From CALNXN01 sp942490645 (GTDB lineage Bacteria > Pseudomonadota > Alphaproteobacteria > Rhodobacterales > Rhodobacteraceae): DNA of 64,000 nucleotides. The notes under the pieces were generated by a model. It saw only the letters and a list, made by a program, of their open reading frames with translations. It had not been told where the DNA came from and searched no databases. Where the stretch lies: positions 186,001 to 250,000 of the forward strand of contig CALNXN010000002.1 of the NCBI GenBank assembly GCA_942490645.1. Direction: 5' to 3'. The number at the start of each line of letters is the position of its first letter. Within the stretch, counting starts at the first letter, position 1. The translations under genes and the position numbers were made by a program. Positions 25,295 to 33,678 of the stretch are shown piece by piece.

Positions 25295-26327
25295 TCCTAT
25301 GACGGGGAACTCTTAGAACGGCTCTTTTTTTGAAAAACTTGCTATCATTTTCAGCCAGAGGAATTGAAGGCTGCTCTACAATCAACTCCTCAATCTGACA
25401 TTCGAATTGCCGCTTTCCCTCATCCCCCAATACCCCCTCAAACTCCCGCCATTCGCCTTTGCTCATGCCAGACGTCTCCTGCGTAACGACCTCGCCCTTG
25501 AGCATCCGACGCAGGCAATCCAGTGCTTTGCCCGAGAGGGTCGCGCCGCCGAGGCGGTAATCCTCGAACGCACCATAAGCGGCGGGCACCCAGTCGGCGA
25601 CGACCTGACAGATTGCGTCGGCATAGACGCGGATTTCGTATTGGGCGTGGGCATCGGCGCGCAGGCGCAGGAAGTGGAAAAGGTTGTGCAGGTCCACTTT
25701 CCAATACCATTGGGTGTAGATGTTGGCGGGCAGGTTCATGCGCGCAAGCTCGCGGGCCAGACCGTCCTGGCCGTCCTGGCTGATCATGGATTCGTAGTTG
25801 TCATAGGCGCGGTTGCTGTCGGATTTCAGGATTTCGAGGACGCGCGCGGCCTCCTCCCCCTCCAGCGTGCCGCCACGGCCCTGATTGTTAACAACCGATT
25901 GCGCGGCCAGATCCCCGGCCGCCGGGATGTAGAATTCGCGATCGAGGATAGAGTAGCGGGCGGAGTATTCGTTGACGTTGGCGGTGCGGTGGCGGATCCA
26001 CTGGCGCGCCACGAACACGGGCAGTTTGACGTGGAGCTTGATCTCGCACATTTCAAACGGGGTGGAGTGCCAATGGCGCATCAGGTAGCGGATCAGCCCC
26101 TCGTCGTTCTGCACCGATTTGGTGCCCTTGCCATAGCTGACGCGCGCAGCCTGACAGATGGCGGCATCATCGCCCATGTAATCAATGACGCGGACAAAGC
26201 CGTGATCGAGCACGGGAATGGGCGTATAAAGGTGCTGTTCCATGCCGGGGGACACAGCGCGCAGGGTGGGTTGGGCATTGGCGCGCAGCGCGTCGATTTC
26301 GGCCTGCTGTTCGGGCTCAAGCGGCAT
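25275..26327 (-). CDS. thyX: Flavin-dependent thymidylate synthase ThyX, extended C-terminus
   Basis: Makes dTMP from dUMP with methylene-THF and FADH2. The ThyX signature RHRTANVNEYSARYS (RHR-x7-S) lies near residue 103, and QWYWKVDLHNLFHFLRLR near the C-terminal half binds dUMP/FAD. I chose the ATG at 26327 after TAAGGAGCC. The protein has 350 residues; relatives that I know end soon after the SGMSKGEWREF segment, at roughly 300. Here about 50 extra residues follow, encoded by AT-richer DNA. The tail probably arose when foreign DNA replaced the original 3' end. The active core appears intact. Confidence 0.93.
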   Translation of the reverse strand: MPLEPEQQAEIDALRANAQPTLRAVSPGMEQHLYTPIPVLDHGFVRVIDYMGDDAAICQAARVSYGKGTKSVQNDEGLIRYLMRHWHSTPFEMCEIKLHVKLPVFVARQWIRHRTANVNEYSARYSILDREFYIPAAGDLAAQSVVNNQGRGGTLEGEEAARVLEILKSDSNRAYDNYESMISQDGQDGLARELARMNLPANIYTQWYWKVDLHNLFHFLRLRADAHAQYEIRVYADAICQVVADWVPAAYGAFEDYRLGGATLSGKALDCLRRMLKGEVVTQETSGMSKGEWREFEGVLGDEGKRQFECQIEELIVEQPSIPLAENDSKFFKKRAVLRVPRHRIVLLNT

Positions 26328-26522
26328 GGGGGGCTCCTTATCCACAGAATCTGTCAGAATTACACTTTATATGGTGCAGCTGCAGACGGGAACCGCAATA
26401 TAATGGTCACTTTTGCGCCACGTTTTCGACGCATGGCGCGCGGAGGACGTTGACTTTTTAGTGGATTTAACGGACGGTCACGCCAAAAGCCAAAGAGCAA
26501 AACAATCGAGGGCGTGGCAGGC

Positions 26523-27371
26523 ATGATACGAAATATGACAGCAATAGCTGGGCTGGCAGTGCTTTGCGCCTGCGGCGATGGCAATCCATTCGGCACGGTA
26601 CAAGAAGCCGGGGGCGATGTGTCCACGGGTTCGGCTTATCTGACCGATCAAGGCACGTTCCTGACGTTGAACAACATCGCCTATGATCCGGCCAGCGATA
26701 CGCTGTCGATCAACAACATCCCGTTCGATGATCCAAACAACGCCTATGAACGGATCACGACGGAAGCGTTCAGCAACGGATTTGACGCCTACACCAGCGC
26801 GCCCGCGCCCGGATCGAACGAATTCGAGTACTTCGCGGTGTTCCGCCGCTCAGACAGCGGACAAACGCAGGTCGCAGCCGCCGGAACAGACACATACATT
26901 GATTTCGGGTATGGCGGGGCCGGTGCGCAACGGCTGGGCGGACAGCCTACACTGCCGGCAGCGGGCATCTTTTCATACAATGGTGAATATGCCGCCGTGC
27001 GCACAACGTTGACCGGCGGCGGGGGCGCCAACGTCCAATACGTCACAGGTGACGCGACACTACGGGTAGACTTCGACGATTTCGACAACACTGGCGCCGT
27101 AGGTGGATCGATCAGCAACCGGACGCTCTATGACACATCCGGCGCAGCCATCGGGACGCTAACCGGGTTCATCTCGTTGCAGGATACGGATATCGACTTC
27201 GCGAATGCCGCGATTGAGCCGGCGACGGCGACCGAAGTGACCGCCTCGGGCTCTATCAACGGCAATTGGCGCGGTGTTTTTGCCGGGCCTGCCGGGAATG
27301 AGGTCGCTGGCATCTTGTTTGTCGAAGGTGGCAACGTCCGCGAATCCGGCGCCTTCATCGCAACCCAGTGA
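26523..27371 (+). CDS. TbpB-like surface lipoprotein, Slam partner
   Basis: A 282-residue lipoprotein. The signal peptide ends in a lipobox (AGLAVLCAC, lipidated cysteine about residue 17). The body is beta-rich; the C-terminal SGSINGNWRGVFAGPAGNEV and ILFVEGGNVRESGAFIATQ match the eight-stranded barrel repeats of transferrin-binding-protein-B-like lipoproteins, in which a small G-x-F-x-G strand is repeated. Its stop overlaps the GTG of a Slam-type outer membrane protein (GTGA), so the pair is translated together and this is probably the cargo displayed at the cell surface. Ligand unknown. An ATG at 26523 was preferred over GTG at 26514. Confidence 0.78.
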   Translation: MIRNMTAIAGLAVLCACGDGNPFGTVQEAGGDVSTGSAYLTDQGTFLTLNNIAYDPASDTLSINNIPFDDPNNAYERITTEAFSNGFDAYTSAPAPGSNEFEYFAVFRRSDSGQTQVAAAGTDTYIDFGYGGAGAQRLGGQPTLPAAGIFSYNGEYAAVRTTLTGGGGANVQYVTGDATLRVDFDDFDNTGAVGGSISNRTLYDTSGAAIGTLTGFISLQDTDIDFANAAIEPATATEVTASGSINGNWRGVFAGPAGNEVAGILFVEGGNVRESGAFIATQ

Positions 27372-28711
27372 TCCGCCGAATTCTTTTCGGTTTGGCCCTG
27401 AGCGTGCTTGGGGCCATTGGCGCGCAGGCTCAAACGGAATTGAGCCCGGACGAAGCGCGGTTGGCCGCGGCCAGCCTGCTGAAATCCGGACACCCTGTCG
27501 CGGCTCGGGATATCACGGCGGTTCTTGTCACGCGTGACCCCGGCGATTCGGCGGCATGGATCATTCAGACCCATGCCTACCGCATCATGCGCGACCACCC
27601 GGCAGCACAGGCTTCGGGCAGGCGCGCTTGGGCTACAGCAGAAAACGATATCGAAAAATACGGCGCGGCCCTCGCCATGGCGCAAGCACTGTCATCGGAC
27701 AACAAGAAAACCCGCGCGCAAATCTGGCTGCGCCGCGCGGTGGAGGTGGCCCCGTCCGATCCATTGCGCGCGCGTGCGGTGCGCGATTACCGCTTTGTGC
27801 GGATGACCAACCCCTGGTCGGTGCACCTTACGTTTGGCTTGAACCCCAGCGACAATGTGAACAACGCGCCGCGTGACAACACCTTTGTTCTGGGCGGATT
27901 GGTTTTTATCGACCCAACCGCCGTGCCCCTGTCGGGGATTGAGGCAACGCTGAAAACGGTTTTGCGGCGGAACCTGAATGTCAGCCAGACCCGCCGTGAT
28001 TTCGTGGCGCTGCGTTGGGATGCCACACATGTCATGCTGACCGAAGATGTGGTCCCGGCCGGGGTCAGCGCTTCGGATTTTTCGTACCACCGTTTGCAGG
28101 CGCAAATCGGGCGCGATTTTGCCGGAGGGCCTGACAAGCCCCGTCAATCCATTGCACTCAGCTTGGGCAGCATCTGGACGGGCGGCGATCATTTAGCCAA
28201 TGAAATCAAGGTCGATTGGAGCGAGCTTTATACCAGCGCGCCCGAACGCAGCTTTGTTTGGAATACAAGCATTGGCTACTCCGATCGCAAGGACAACGCC
28301 CTGCGCTCTGGCATCACCACGACGTTGGGCGCGCAGTGGAACAGGGCACTGCCCTCTGGCGGGCAGTTGAATTGGCGTGCGGAAGTGGGTCGGACTGACA
28401 CGGACAGCGCCGCCCTGACCCACACCCGTCTGGAGTTTGGCGTCAGCTACACCCTGCCGCATCCGATCTTGGGCGCTGTCGCGACGGTCGGGTTGACCGG
28501 GTTGACCCGGCGCTATGACGATCCGCTTTATGGCCCCGAGGCACGCGCCGACACAGGTGCGTCGCTCTCGACATCGTTACTGTTCAAGGATTTTGACACC
28601 TACGGGTTTGCGCCTAAACTTACGTTGACAGCGAACCGGACCAGTTCCAACGTGACCCGGTTCGAAACCCAAAACTTCGGGCTCAGCATCGGGTTTCAAT
28701 CGGTGTTCTGA
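27368..28711 (+). CDS. Slam-type surface lipoprotein assembly modifier (TPR plus outer-membrane barrel)
   Basis: A 447-residue outer membrane protein. The signal peptide (ILFGLALSVLGAIGAQA) is followed by TPR-like helices (about 27-135: AARDITAVLVTRDPGDSAAW; IWLRRAVEVAPSDPLRAR) and then a DUF560-like transmembrane barrel of amphipathic strands to the C-terminus, which ends in aromatic F (SIGFQSVF), as outer-membrane barrels do. This is the Slam architecture, which moves lipoproteins to the outer leaflet. The start GTG overlaps the lipoprotein's stop. Slam is best known in Neisseria and other Gram-negative pathogens; here its cargo is the adjacent lipoprotein. Confidence 0.8.
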   Translation: MIRRILFGLALSVLGAIGAQAQTELSPDEARLAAASLLKSGHPVAARDITAVLVTRDPGDSAAWIIQTHAYRIMRDHPAAQASGRRAWATAENDIEKYGAALAMAQALSSDNKKTRAQIWLRRAVEVAPSDPLRARAVRDYRFVRMTNPWSVHLTFGLNPSDNVNNAPRDNTFVLGGLVFIDPTAVPLSGIEATLKTVLRRNLNVSQTRRDFVALRWDATHVMLTEDVVPAGVSASDFSYHRLQAQIGRDFAGGPDKPRQSIALSLGSIWTGGDHLANEIKVDWSELYTSAPERSFVWNTSIGYSDRKDNALRSGITTTLGAQWNRALPSGGQLNWRAEVGRTDTDSAALTHTRLEFGVSYTLPHPILGAVATVGLTGLTRRYDDPLYGPEARADTGASLSTSLLFKDFDTYGFAPKLTLTANRTSSNVTRFETQNFGLSIGFQSVF

Positions 28712-28744
28712 CCAACGTTACATATCGGCAGCAAAGGACAGTAC

Positions 28745-29173
28745 ATGCGCCTCAAATATCTTCACACGATGGTTCGGGTCAAAGACCTCGACGCGTCGAT
28801 CGCCTTTTACAAGCTTTTGGGCCTTAAAGAGACTCGCCGCTACGAGAATGAAGGCGGCCGTTTCACGCTGGTGTTCATGGCGCCTGAGGGTCAGGAAGAG
28901 TGCCCCGTTGAGCTGACCTACAACTGGGATGGCGACGACGCCTTGCCCGACGACAGCCGCCATTTTGGGCATCTCGCCTACGCGGTCGAGAATATTTACG
29001 ATATGTGTCAACACCTTATGGATAATGGCGTTACGATCAATCGCCCTCCACGCGATGGTCGGATGGCGTTTGTGCGCTCGCCGGACAATATCTCGGTCGA
29101 GTTGCTGCAAGACGGCGACAACCTGCCCGCCGCAGAGCCTTGGGCCAGCATGGAGAACACGGGCCATTGGTGA
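28745..29173 (+). CDS. gloA: Lactoylglutathione lyase (glyoxalase I)
   Basis: A 142-residue VOC enzyme that isomerises the methylglyoxal-glutathione hemithioacetal. The N-terminal LHTMVRVKDLDASIAFYKLL and FTLVFMAPEGQEECPVELTYN give the first module with its metal ligands; HFGHLAYAVENIYDMCQHL and FVRSPDNISVELLQ give the second. An ATG follows AAAGGACAGTAC. The stop overlaps the GTG of the DUF1194 gene (GTGA), implying coupling, although no functional link is obvious. Confidence 0.92.
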   Translation: MRLKYLHTMVRVKDLDASIAFYKLLGLKETRRYENEGGRFTLVFMAPEGQEECPVELTYNWDGDDALPDDSRHFGHLAYAVENIYDMCQHLMDNGVTINRPPRDGRMAFVRSPDNISVELLQDGDNLPAAEPWASMENTGHW

Positions 29174-29883
29174 GAGCCGCCTGCCTCTGTTCGCTGGCGA
29201 TGGTCGGCGCACAGAGCGCGGATGCCGCCGGATGCCGGTTGGCGCTGGCTCTGGCGATGGATGTATCCAGCTCGGTCGATGCCCTTGAGGATCAATTGCA
29301 GCGCGGCGGTATGGTCGCAGCCTTGACCGCACCCGAAGTGCGCGAGGCGTTTTTCGCCGCAGATCAGCCGGTGGCTCTGGCAGTTTACGAATGGTCCGGT
29401 CGCTACAATCAGGAATTGCTGGTCGATTGGACCTTGATCGAAACACCGGGCGATTTGCTGGCCGTTGCTGAAACGCTGGCGGCAAGCAAGCGCAGTCACA
29501 ACGATTTTCCAACGGCAATGGGTTATGCACTGGGATACGGCGCGGAGTTGCTGGCGCGCGCACCAACGTGTTTATACCGCACTCTGGATGTGGCCGGCGA
29601 CGGGCAAAACAATGAAGGTTTTCCGCCCAGCGCAGCTTATGCAGAGTTTCCCTTTGATGGGGTGACGGTGAATGGGCTTGTGGTGAATGCAGCGGAATAC
29701 GAGGCCGAAACAGGATTGATCGCTTATTACCAGTCTCAGGTAATCCGGGGCCCAGGTGCATTTGTCGAGATTGCGCAAGGGTTTGAAGACTACGAACGCG
29801 CAATGCGGCGCAAACTGGAGCGTGAGTTGACGCCGCCGGTGATCGGGATGGCCACGTCTGTTCCGTCTGCATCTGGAGGATAG
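29170..29883 (+). CDS. DUF1194 protein, von Willebrand A-like (first copy)
   Basis: A 237-residue exported protein. The GTG at 29170 overlaps the gloA stop, and a signal peptide (RAACLCSLAMVGAQSADA) follows. The VWA-like fold begins RLALALAMDVSSSVDALED, where DxSxS is the MIDAS metal site; a conserved TALDxxGDGQNN-type segment appears here as LDVAGDGQNNEG. DUF1194 function is unknown; the metal site suggests protein binding in the periplasm. A second copy follows directly, 35-40 per cent alike by eye. Confidence 0.82.
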   Translation: MRAACLCSLAMVGAQSADAAGCRLALALAMDVSSSVDALEDQLQRGGMVAALTAPEVREAFFAADQPVALAVYEWSGRYNQELLVDWTLIETPGDLLAVAETLAASKRSHNDFPTAMGYALGYGAELLARAPTCLYRTLDVAGDGQNNEGFPPSAAYAEFPFDGVTVNGLVVNAAEYEAETGLIAYYQSQVIRGPGAFVEIAQGFEDYERAMRRKLERELTPPVIGMATSVPSASGG

Positions 29884-29885
29884 GC

Positions 29886-30623
29886 ATGATCCGCGTGATT
29901 GCATGTTTGATGGCACTTGTGATGGCGGCACCAGCGCTGGCCGCATGTCGGCAGGCTTTGGCGTTGGGTCTGGATGTGTCCGGGTCCGTCGATCTGCGCG
30001 AATACAGGTTGCAGATCAATGGCGTCGTCACTGCGTTGAACCATCCGGATGTCGTCGATCTATTGCTGGAAACGCCTGGCGCGCCGGTGTCGATCCTCGT
30101 CTATGAGTGGAGCGGGCCCCAAGACCAGACTATTTTGATTCCATGGACACGGATCACCAGCCCGTCTGTTCTGCAAGAAATCTCAGAACGAATGGCCCAG
30201 ACCAACCGTCGCGTAACGGCACCAGGCACGGCACTGGGGTATGCAATGCGATATGGGGCATCAATGCTAGACCAGCAGGCGGATTGCTGGAAAAAAACGT
30301 TGGATATTTCAGGCGACGGAAGATCAAACAACGGGCCGCGTCCACGCGACGTCCGCGACGCCATTGGTGCGCGAGGGATTACGGTAAACGCACTGGTGAT
30401 TGGTGCGGATGCACCGGGCATATCAGACAGGCGGCAGTTTGATATCGGAGAACTGTCGTCCTATTTCCGCGCCGAAGTGATTGTGGGCGCGGATGCCTTT
30501 GTGCAAACCGCTTTGGGTTTTGAGGCATATGGCGAAGCGATGATTGCCAAGCTCAAGCGGGAGTTGGACGGGTTGACGATGAGCGCTCTGCGCCCACCGC
30601 ACCGCCCAACCTCGGATCAGTAG
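29886..30623 (+). CDS. DUF1194 protein, von Willebrand A-like (second copy)
   Basis: A 245-residue paralogue of the preceding gene, starting two bases after its stop behind CTGGAGGATAGG. The signal peptide is MIRVIACLMALVMAAPALAA. The MIDAS motif is ALGLDVSGSVDLRE and the conserved downstream block is KTLDISGDGRSNNGPRPRD. Like the first copy it lacks a membrane anchor, so both are probably periplasmic and may form a pair. It converges on the MarR gene with seven bases of overlap. Confidence 0.83.
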   Translation: MIRVIACLMALVMAAPALAACRQALALGLDVSGSVDLREYRLQINGVVTALNHPDVVDLLLETPGAPVSILVYEWSGPQDQTILIPWTRITSPSVLQEISERMAQTNRRVTAPGTALGYAMRYGASMLDQQADCWKKTLDISGDGRSNNGPRPRDVRDAIGARGITVNALVIGADAPGISDRRQFDIGELSSYFRAEVIVGADAFVQTALGFEAYGEAMIAKLKRELDGLTMSALRPPHRPTSDQ

Positions 30624-31129
30624 ATATAGCGGATCTGATCGCTCCAGTACCGCTCCATCCGTTTGAGAGACCGTGTGATGTCTTCGATCCCCTCCGGTCC
30701 AAGCACGCCCTTGTGCTGCAGACCATCAGCGTGGCGGGCAAACAATTCCGACACAACATCTCGGATCTTGCGCCCTTTTTCGGTCAGCTTCACCCGCACC
30801 GAGCGGCGGTCAATCTCGCAACGCTGGTGGTGCATATAGCCCATTTCCACCAGTTTTTTCAGATTGTAGGAGACATTACTGCCCTGATAGTAGCCGCGGG
30901 TTTTCAACTCCCCCGCCGTCACCTCATTGTCGCCGATGTTGAACAACAACAACGCCTGAACCGCGTTGATTTCCAACGCGCCAACACGTTCAAACTCATC
31001 CTTGATCACGTCCAGCAGCAACCTGTGCAGGCGTTCGACCAGCGAAAGCGCCTCCAGATATCCAACCATGAAACCGTGGTTATTGCCCGTGGGGGTGTCG
31101 CCTGTGGCGATTGGGTCTTGAATGCTCAT
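30617..31129 (-). CDS. MarR family transcriptional regulator (LdtR-like)
   Basis: A 170-residue MarR-type winged-helix regulator. The DNA-binding region is EVTAGELKTRGYYQGSNVSY followed by NLKKLVEMGYMHHQRCEIDR, and the wing is RRSVRVKLTEKGRK. The GYYQGSNVSYNLKKL recognition helix matches the LdtR group, which in Rhizobiales controls L,D-transpeptidase and envelope genes. The start is the ATG at 31129. Single gene; targets are not visible nearby. Confidence 0.85.
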   Translation of the reverse strand: MSIQDPIATGDTPTGNNHGFMVGYLEALSLVERLHRLLLDVIKDEFERVGALEINAVQALLLFNIGDNEVTAGELKTRGYYQGSNVSYNLKKLVEMGYMHHQRCEIDRRSVRVKLTEKGRKIRDVVSELFARHADGLQHKGVLGPEGIEDITRSLKRMERYWSDQIRYIY

Positions 31130-31221
31130 CCATGCGCTCCGACTTTTCTAACTTGATCCGGAACATGGACATCAAAGCCCAAGATTTCGTTAAAAAGCGA
31201 AAAATCGATCGTACGGTCTTA

Positions 31222-31488
31222 TCAGACCACCGTTCTGGGCAATTGCGAGATGATATCAGTGATTAGATCACCATACGGTTCAGGTGGGGCAGATTGCTCC
31301 GTAACCCACTGATATAAATCATGATCACTCTCATCCAGAAGTGCCTCGTAATGATCGAGCGTCGCCGCATCCATTGCTGGGAGATTGGCATCAGCGTAGC
31401 GTTCGAGGATCAGGTCCATTTCCTTGATCCCGCGCCGCATCGAGCGCATCTTCAACCTTTTGAGCCGATGTTCAGGCCGTTCCGTCAT
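31222..31488 (-). CDS. sdhE: Succinate dehydrogenase assembly factor SdhE (DUF339)
   Basis: An 88-residue SdhE/Sdh5-family protein that promotes covalent FAD attachment to the succinate dehydrogenase flavoprotein. The signature RGIKEMDLILERYAD (the RGxxExD loop) starts at about residue 19. The ATG at 31488 overlaps the end of the upstream HTH gene by 17 bases, so the two are transcribed together. No sdh genes are in the window. Confidence 0.93.
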   Translation of the reverse strand: MTERPEHRLKRLKMRSMRRGIKEMDLILERYADANLPAMDAATLDHYEALLDESDHDLYQWVTEQSAPPEPYGDLITDIISQLPRTVV

Positions 31489-31870
31489 AAGCCTCTTCCG
31501 TCAAAGCGGCGCGCAGCTTCTTTTCCAAACGGCCTAACTTTTCAGACCGCGCCATCATATCGGCGCGCAAATCACGCAGTTCGTTGAGCAATTCACGCAC
31601 ATTGGGCGGCATGCTGACCTCTGCCGCTGGCGCATCCAACCCTTCGCCCTGCCCATTGATCAGCCACATCATCGACACGTTCAAAAGCCCGGCCATCATA
31701 GACAGTCGATTGGCGCGCGGCTCACTGAGATCGTCTTCCCAAGCGCGCAATGTCGCGACACGTACACCCAGACGGCGGGCCAACTCGGCTTGGCTCATTC
31801 CGGCGGCTTCGCGCGAGGCTGCGACACGATCGCCGAAGGTTGCGGTTTCTGGTCCGTACCAATCTGTCAT
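31472..31870 (-). CDS. Small HTH (Xre/Cro-type) regulator with C-terminal coiled coil
   Basis: A 132-residue protein. Residues about 10-70 are a Cro/C1-type helix-turn-helix (RVAASREAAGMSQAELARRL; VRVATLRAWEDDLSEPRANR). The C-terminus (about 90-125) is a charged coiled-coil helix. The ATG at 31870 is behind AAGGATGAACAGC; a second ATG at 31879 would add three residues. It overlaps sdhE and is divergent from the aspartate aminotransferase gene across about 100 bases. The target could be either gene; this is inference. Confidence 0.82.
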   Translation of the reverse strand: MTDWYGPETATFGDRVAASREAAGMSQAELARRLGVRVATLRAWEDDLSEPRANRLSMMAGLLNVSMMWLINGQGEGLDAPAAEVSMPPNVRELLNELRDLRADMMARSEKLGRLEKKLRAALTEEAYDGTA

Positions 31871-31972
31871 GCTGTTCATCCTTGCTATTTCCCGACACAC
31901 GCTTGAACGCGCTTGATTGCGCAGTATGCGCAACCTATGACTTGCCCATTGCCCTATCAAATCGAGGCCGAA

Positions 31973-33175
31973 ATGGAACTCCTGTCTGCGACCCTTGCCC
32001 GCGTCAAACCGTCTCCTACCATCGCTGTGACAACCAAAGCAGCCGAACTGAAAGCCGCAGGGCGCGATGTTATCGGGCTGGGTGCGGGAGAGCCAGATTT
32101 TGACACCCCCCAGAACATCAAGGACGCGGCCGTTGTGGCGATTGCCCTTGGCAAAACAAAATACACCGCTGTCGATGGAATTCCAGAGCTGAAACAGGCG
32201 ATCTGCGACAAATTCAAACGCGACAACGATCTGGCCTACACGCCCAGTCAGGTCAGCGTCGGTACCGGCGGCAAGCAAATCCTGTACAATGCGCTGATGG
32301 CGACACTGAATGAGGGCGACGAGGTTGTGATCCCCGCGCCCTATTGGGTCAGCTATCCCGACATGGTGCTGCTGGCGGGTGGCACACCCGTGATTGCAGA
32401 AGCCTCCTTGCAGACCGGTTTCAAGCTGACGGCGGATCAGCTGGAAGCGGCGATCACCGACAAGACCAAATGGTTGATTTTCAACTCTCCCTCCAACCCG
32501 ACAGGGGCGGGATATACATGGGATGAGTTGAAACAGCTGACGGATGTTCTGATGCGCCACCCGCATGTTTGGGTGATGACGGACGATATGTACGAGCACC
32601 TCGTTTACGATGATTTCAAGTTTTGCACACCTGCACAGGTCGAACCGCGCCTTTATGATCGCACGTTGACGGTGAACGGCGTCTCCAAAGCCTATGCGAT
32701 GACAGGTTGGCGGATTGGCTACGCCGCGGGCCCCGAAAAGCTGATCGGGGCGATGCGCAAGGTGCAATCGCAATCCACATCCAACCCCTGTTCGATCAGC
32801 CAATGGGCCGCCGTGGAAGCGCTGAACGGCACGCAGGAGTTTCTGGCCCCCAACAATGCGACCTTTCAGCGTCGGCGTGATCTGGTGGTCAAGATGTTGA
32901 ATGACGCCAAAGGCATCAGCTGTCCGGTGCCTGATGGGGCGTTCTATGTGTATCCTTCGATTGCCGAATGCATCGGCAAAACATCGCAAGGTGGGGCAAA
33001 GATCACCGATGATGAAGCCTTTGCAACGGCTTTGCTGGAAGAAACGGGCGTGGCCGTTGTGTTTGGTGCAGCCTTCGGGTTGAGCCCGAATTTCCGGGTC
33101 AGCTATGCGACATCGGATGAGGCATTGACCGAAGCCTGTACGCGTATTCAAACGTTCTGCGCCGGTCTGAGCTGA
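31973..33175 (+). CDS. aatA: Aspartate aminotransferase (class I)
   Basis: A 400-residue class I aminotransferase converting aspartate and 2-oxoglutarate to oxaloacetate and glutamate. The PLP lysine is in TVNGVSKAYAMTGWRIGYAA (about residue 235), with NSPSNPTGAGYTW earlier and the substrate-carboxylate arginine near NFRVSYATS. I chose the ATG at 31973 for its GAGG site and because MELLSATLARVKPSPT is the family N-terminus. It lies upstream of the bhc cluster, where aspartate and oxaloacetate are pathway compounds, although it is a separate unit. Confidence 0.93.
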   Translation: MELLSATLARVKPSPTIAVTTKAAELKAAGRDVIGLGAGEPDFDTPQNIKDAAVVAIALGKTKYTAVDGIPELKQAICDKFKRDNDLAYTPSQVSVGTGGKQILYNALMATLNEGDEVVIPAPYWVSYPDMVLLAGGTPVIAEASLQTGFKLTADQLEAAITDKTKWLIFNSPSNPTGAGYTWDELKQLTDVLMRHPHVWVMTDDMYEHLVYDDFKFCTPAQVEPRLYDRTLTVNGVSKAYAMTGWRIGYAAGPEKLIGAMRKVQSQSTSNPCSISQWAAVEALNGTQEFLAPNNATFQRRRDLVVKMLNDAKGISCPVPDGAFYVYPSIAECIGKTSQGGAKITDDEAFATALLEETGVAVVFGAAFGLSPNFRVSYATSDEALTEACTRIQTFCAGLS

Positions 33176-33273
33176 CACCTAATTGGGCGGGACGACGGGC
33201 CGGCGAAGTTCTGCGGTTTTGACACCCCTGATGCGCCTGCGTAATGTGCGGGAACCGAAGTGAGGCGTGCCCA

Positions 33274-33678
33274 ATGTCAGACTTGCCAGAGTATTATTTC
33301 CGCGTGCGCGAGAACGGCGCCGCCGTGTTTCGGGTGGACACTGAAAACCGGCACCGCCGGATCGAAATGGACCAGATCGCTGTGATCAATATCCGCAACG
33401 GCGAGGTCAAACCGCATGGCGGGCGTGAGTTGTCACCGGACGAGATATCGGTGATCGAGGCGTGGATGCACAAGCGGCGCGGAGTATTGGCCACACGCGA
33501 CATTGACGACATTCACCGCGCGGTGGACCACCTGAACCTGACCACGCAATGGGCACAGTCGCGCGCAACCGACGCGCAATTGGAGCAAGTGACCGATGAC
33601 TTGCTGTTGGCGATGCATGATTTGCGATCTGTTCTGGTGCGTAAAAAGGCCGACCGACTGATGACGGACAAGACCTAG
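33274..33678 (+). CDS. Conserved hypothetical protein
   Basis: A 134-residue protein: an N-terminal part with a small beta unit (DLPEYYFRVRENGAAVFRVD) and a long charged C-terminal helical part (RRGVLATRDIDDIHRAVDHL onward). No known domain, no signal peptide. The ATG at 33274 was preferred over one at 33244. It stands between aatA and bhcR, and its stop TAG shares CTAG with the bhcR stop on the other strand, so it is tightly convergent. Function unknown. Confidence 0.65.
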   Translation: MSDLPEYYFRVRENGAAVFRVDTENRHRRIEMDQIAVINIRNGEVKPHGGRELSPDEISVIEAWMHKRRGVLATRDIDDIHRAVDHLNLTTQWAQSRATDAQLEQVTDDLLLAMHDLRSVLVRKKADRLMTDKT

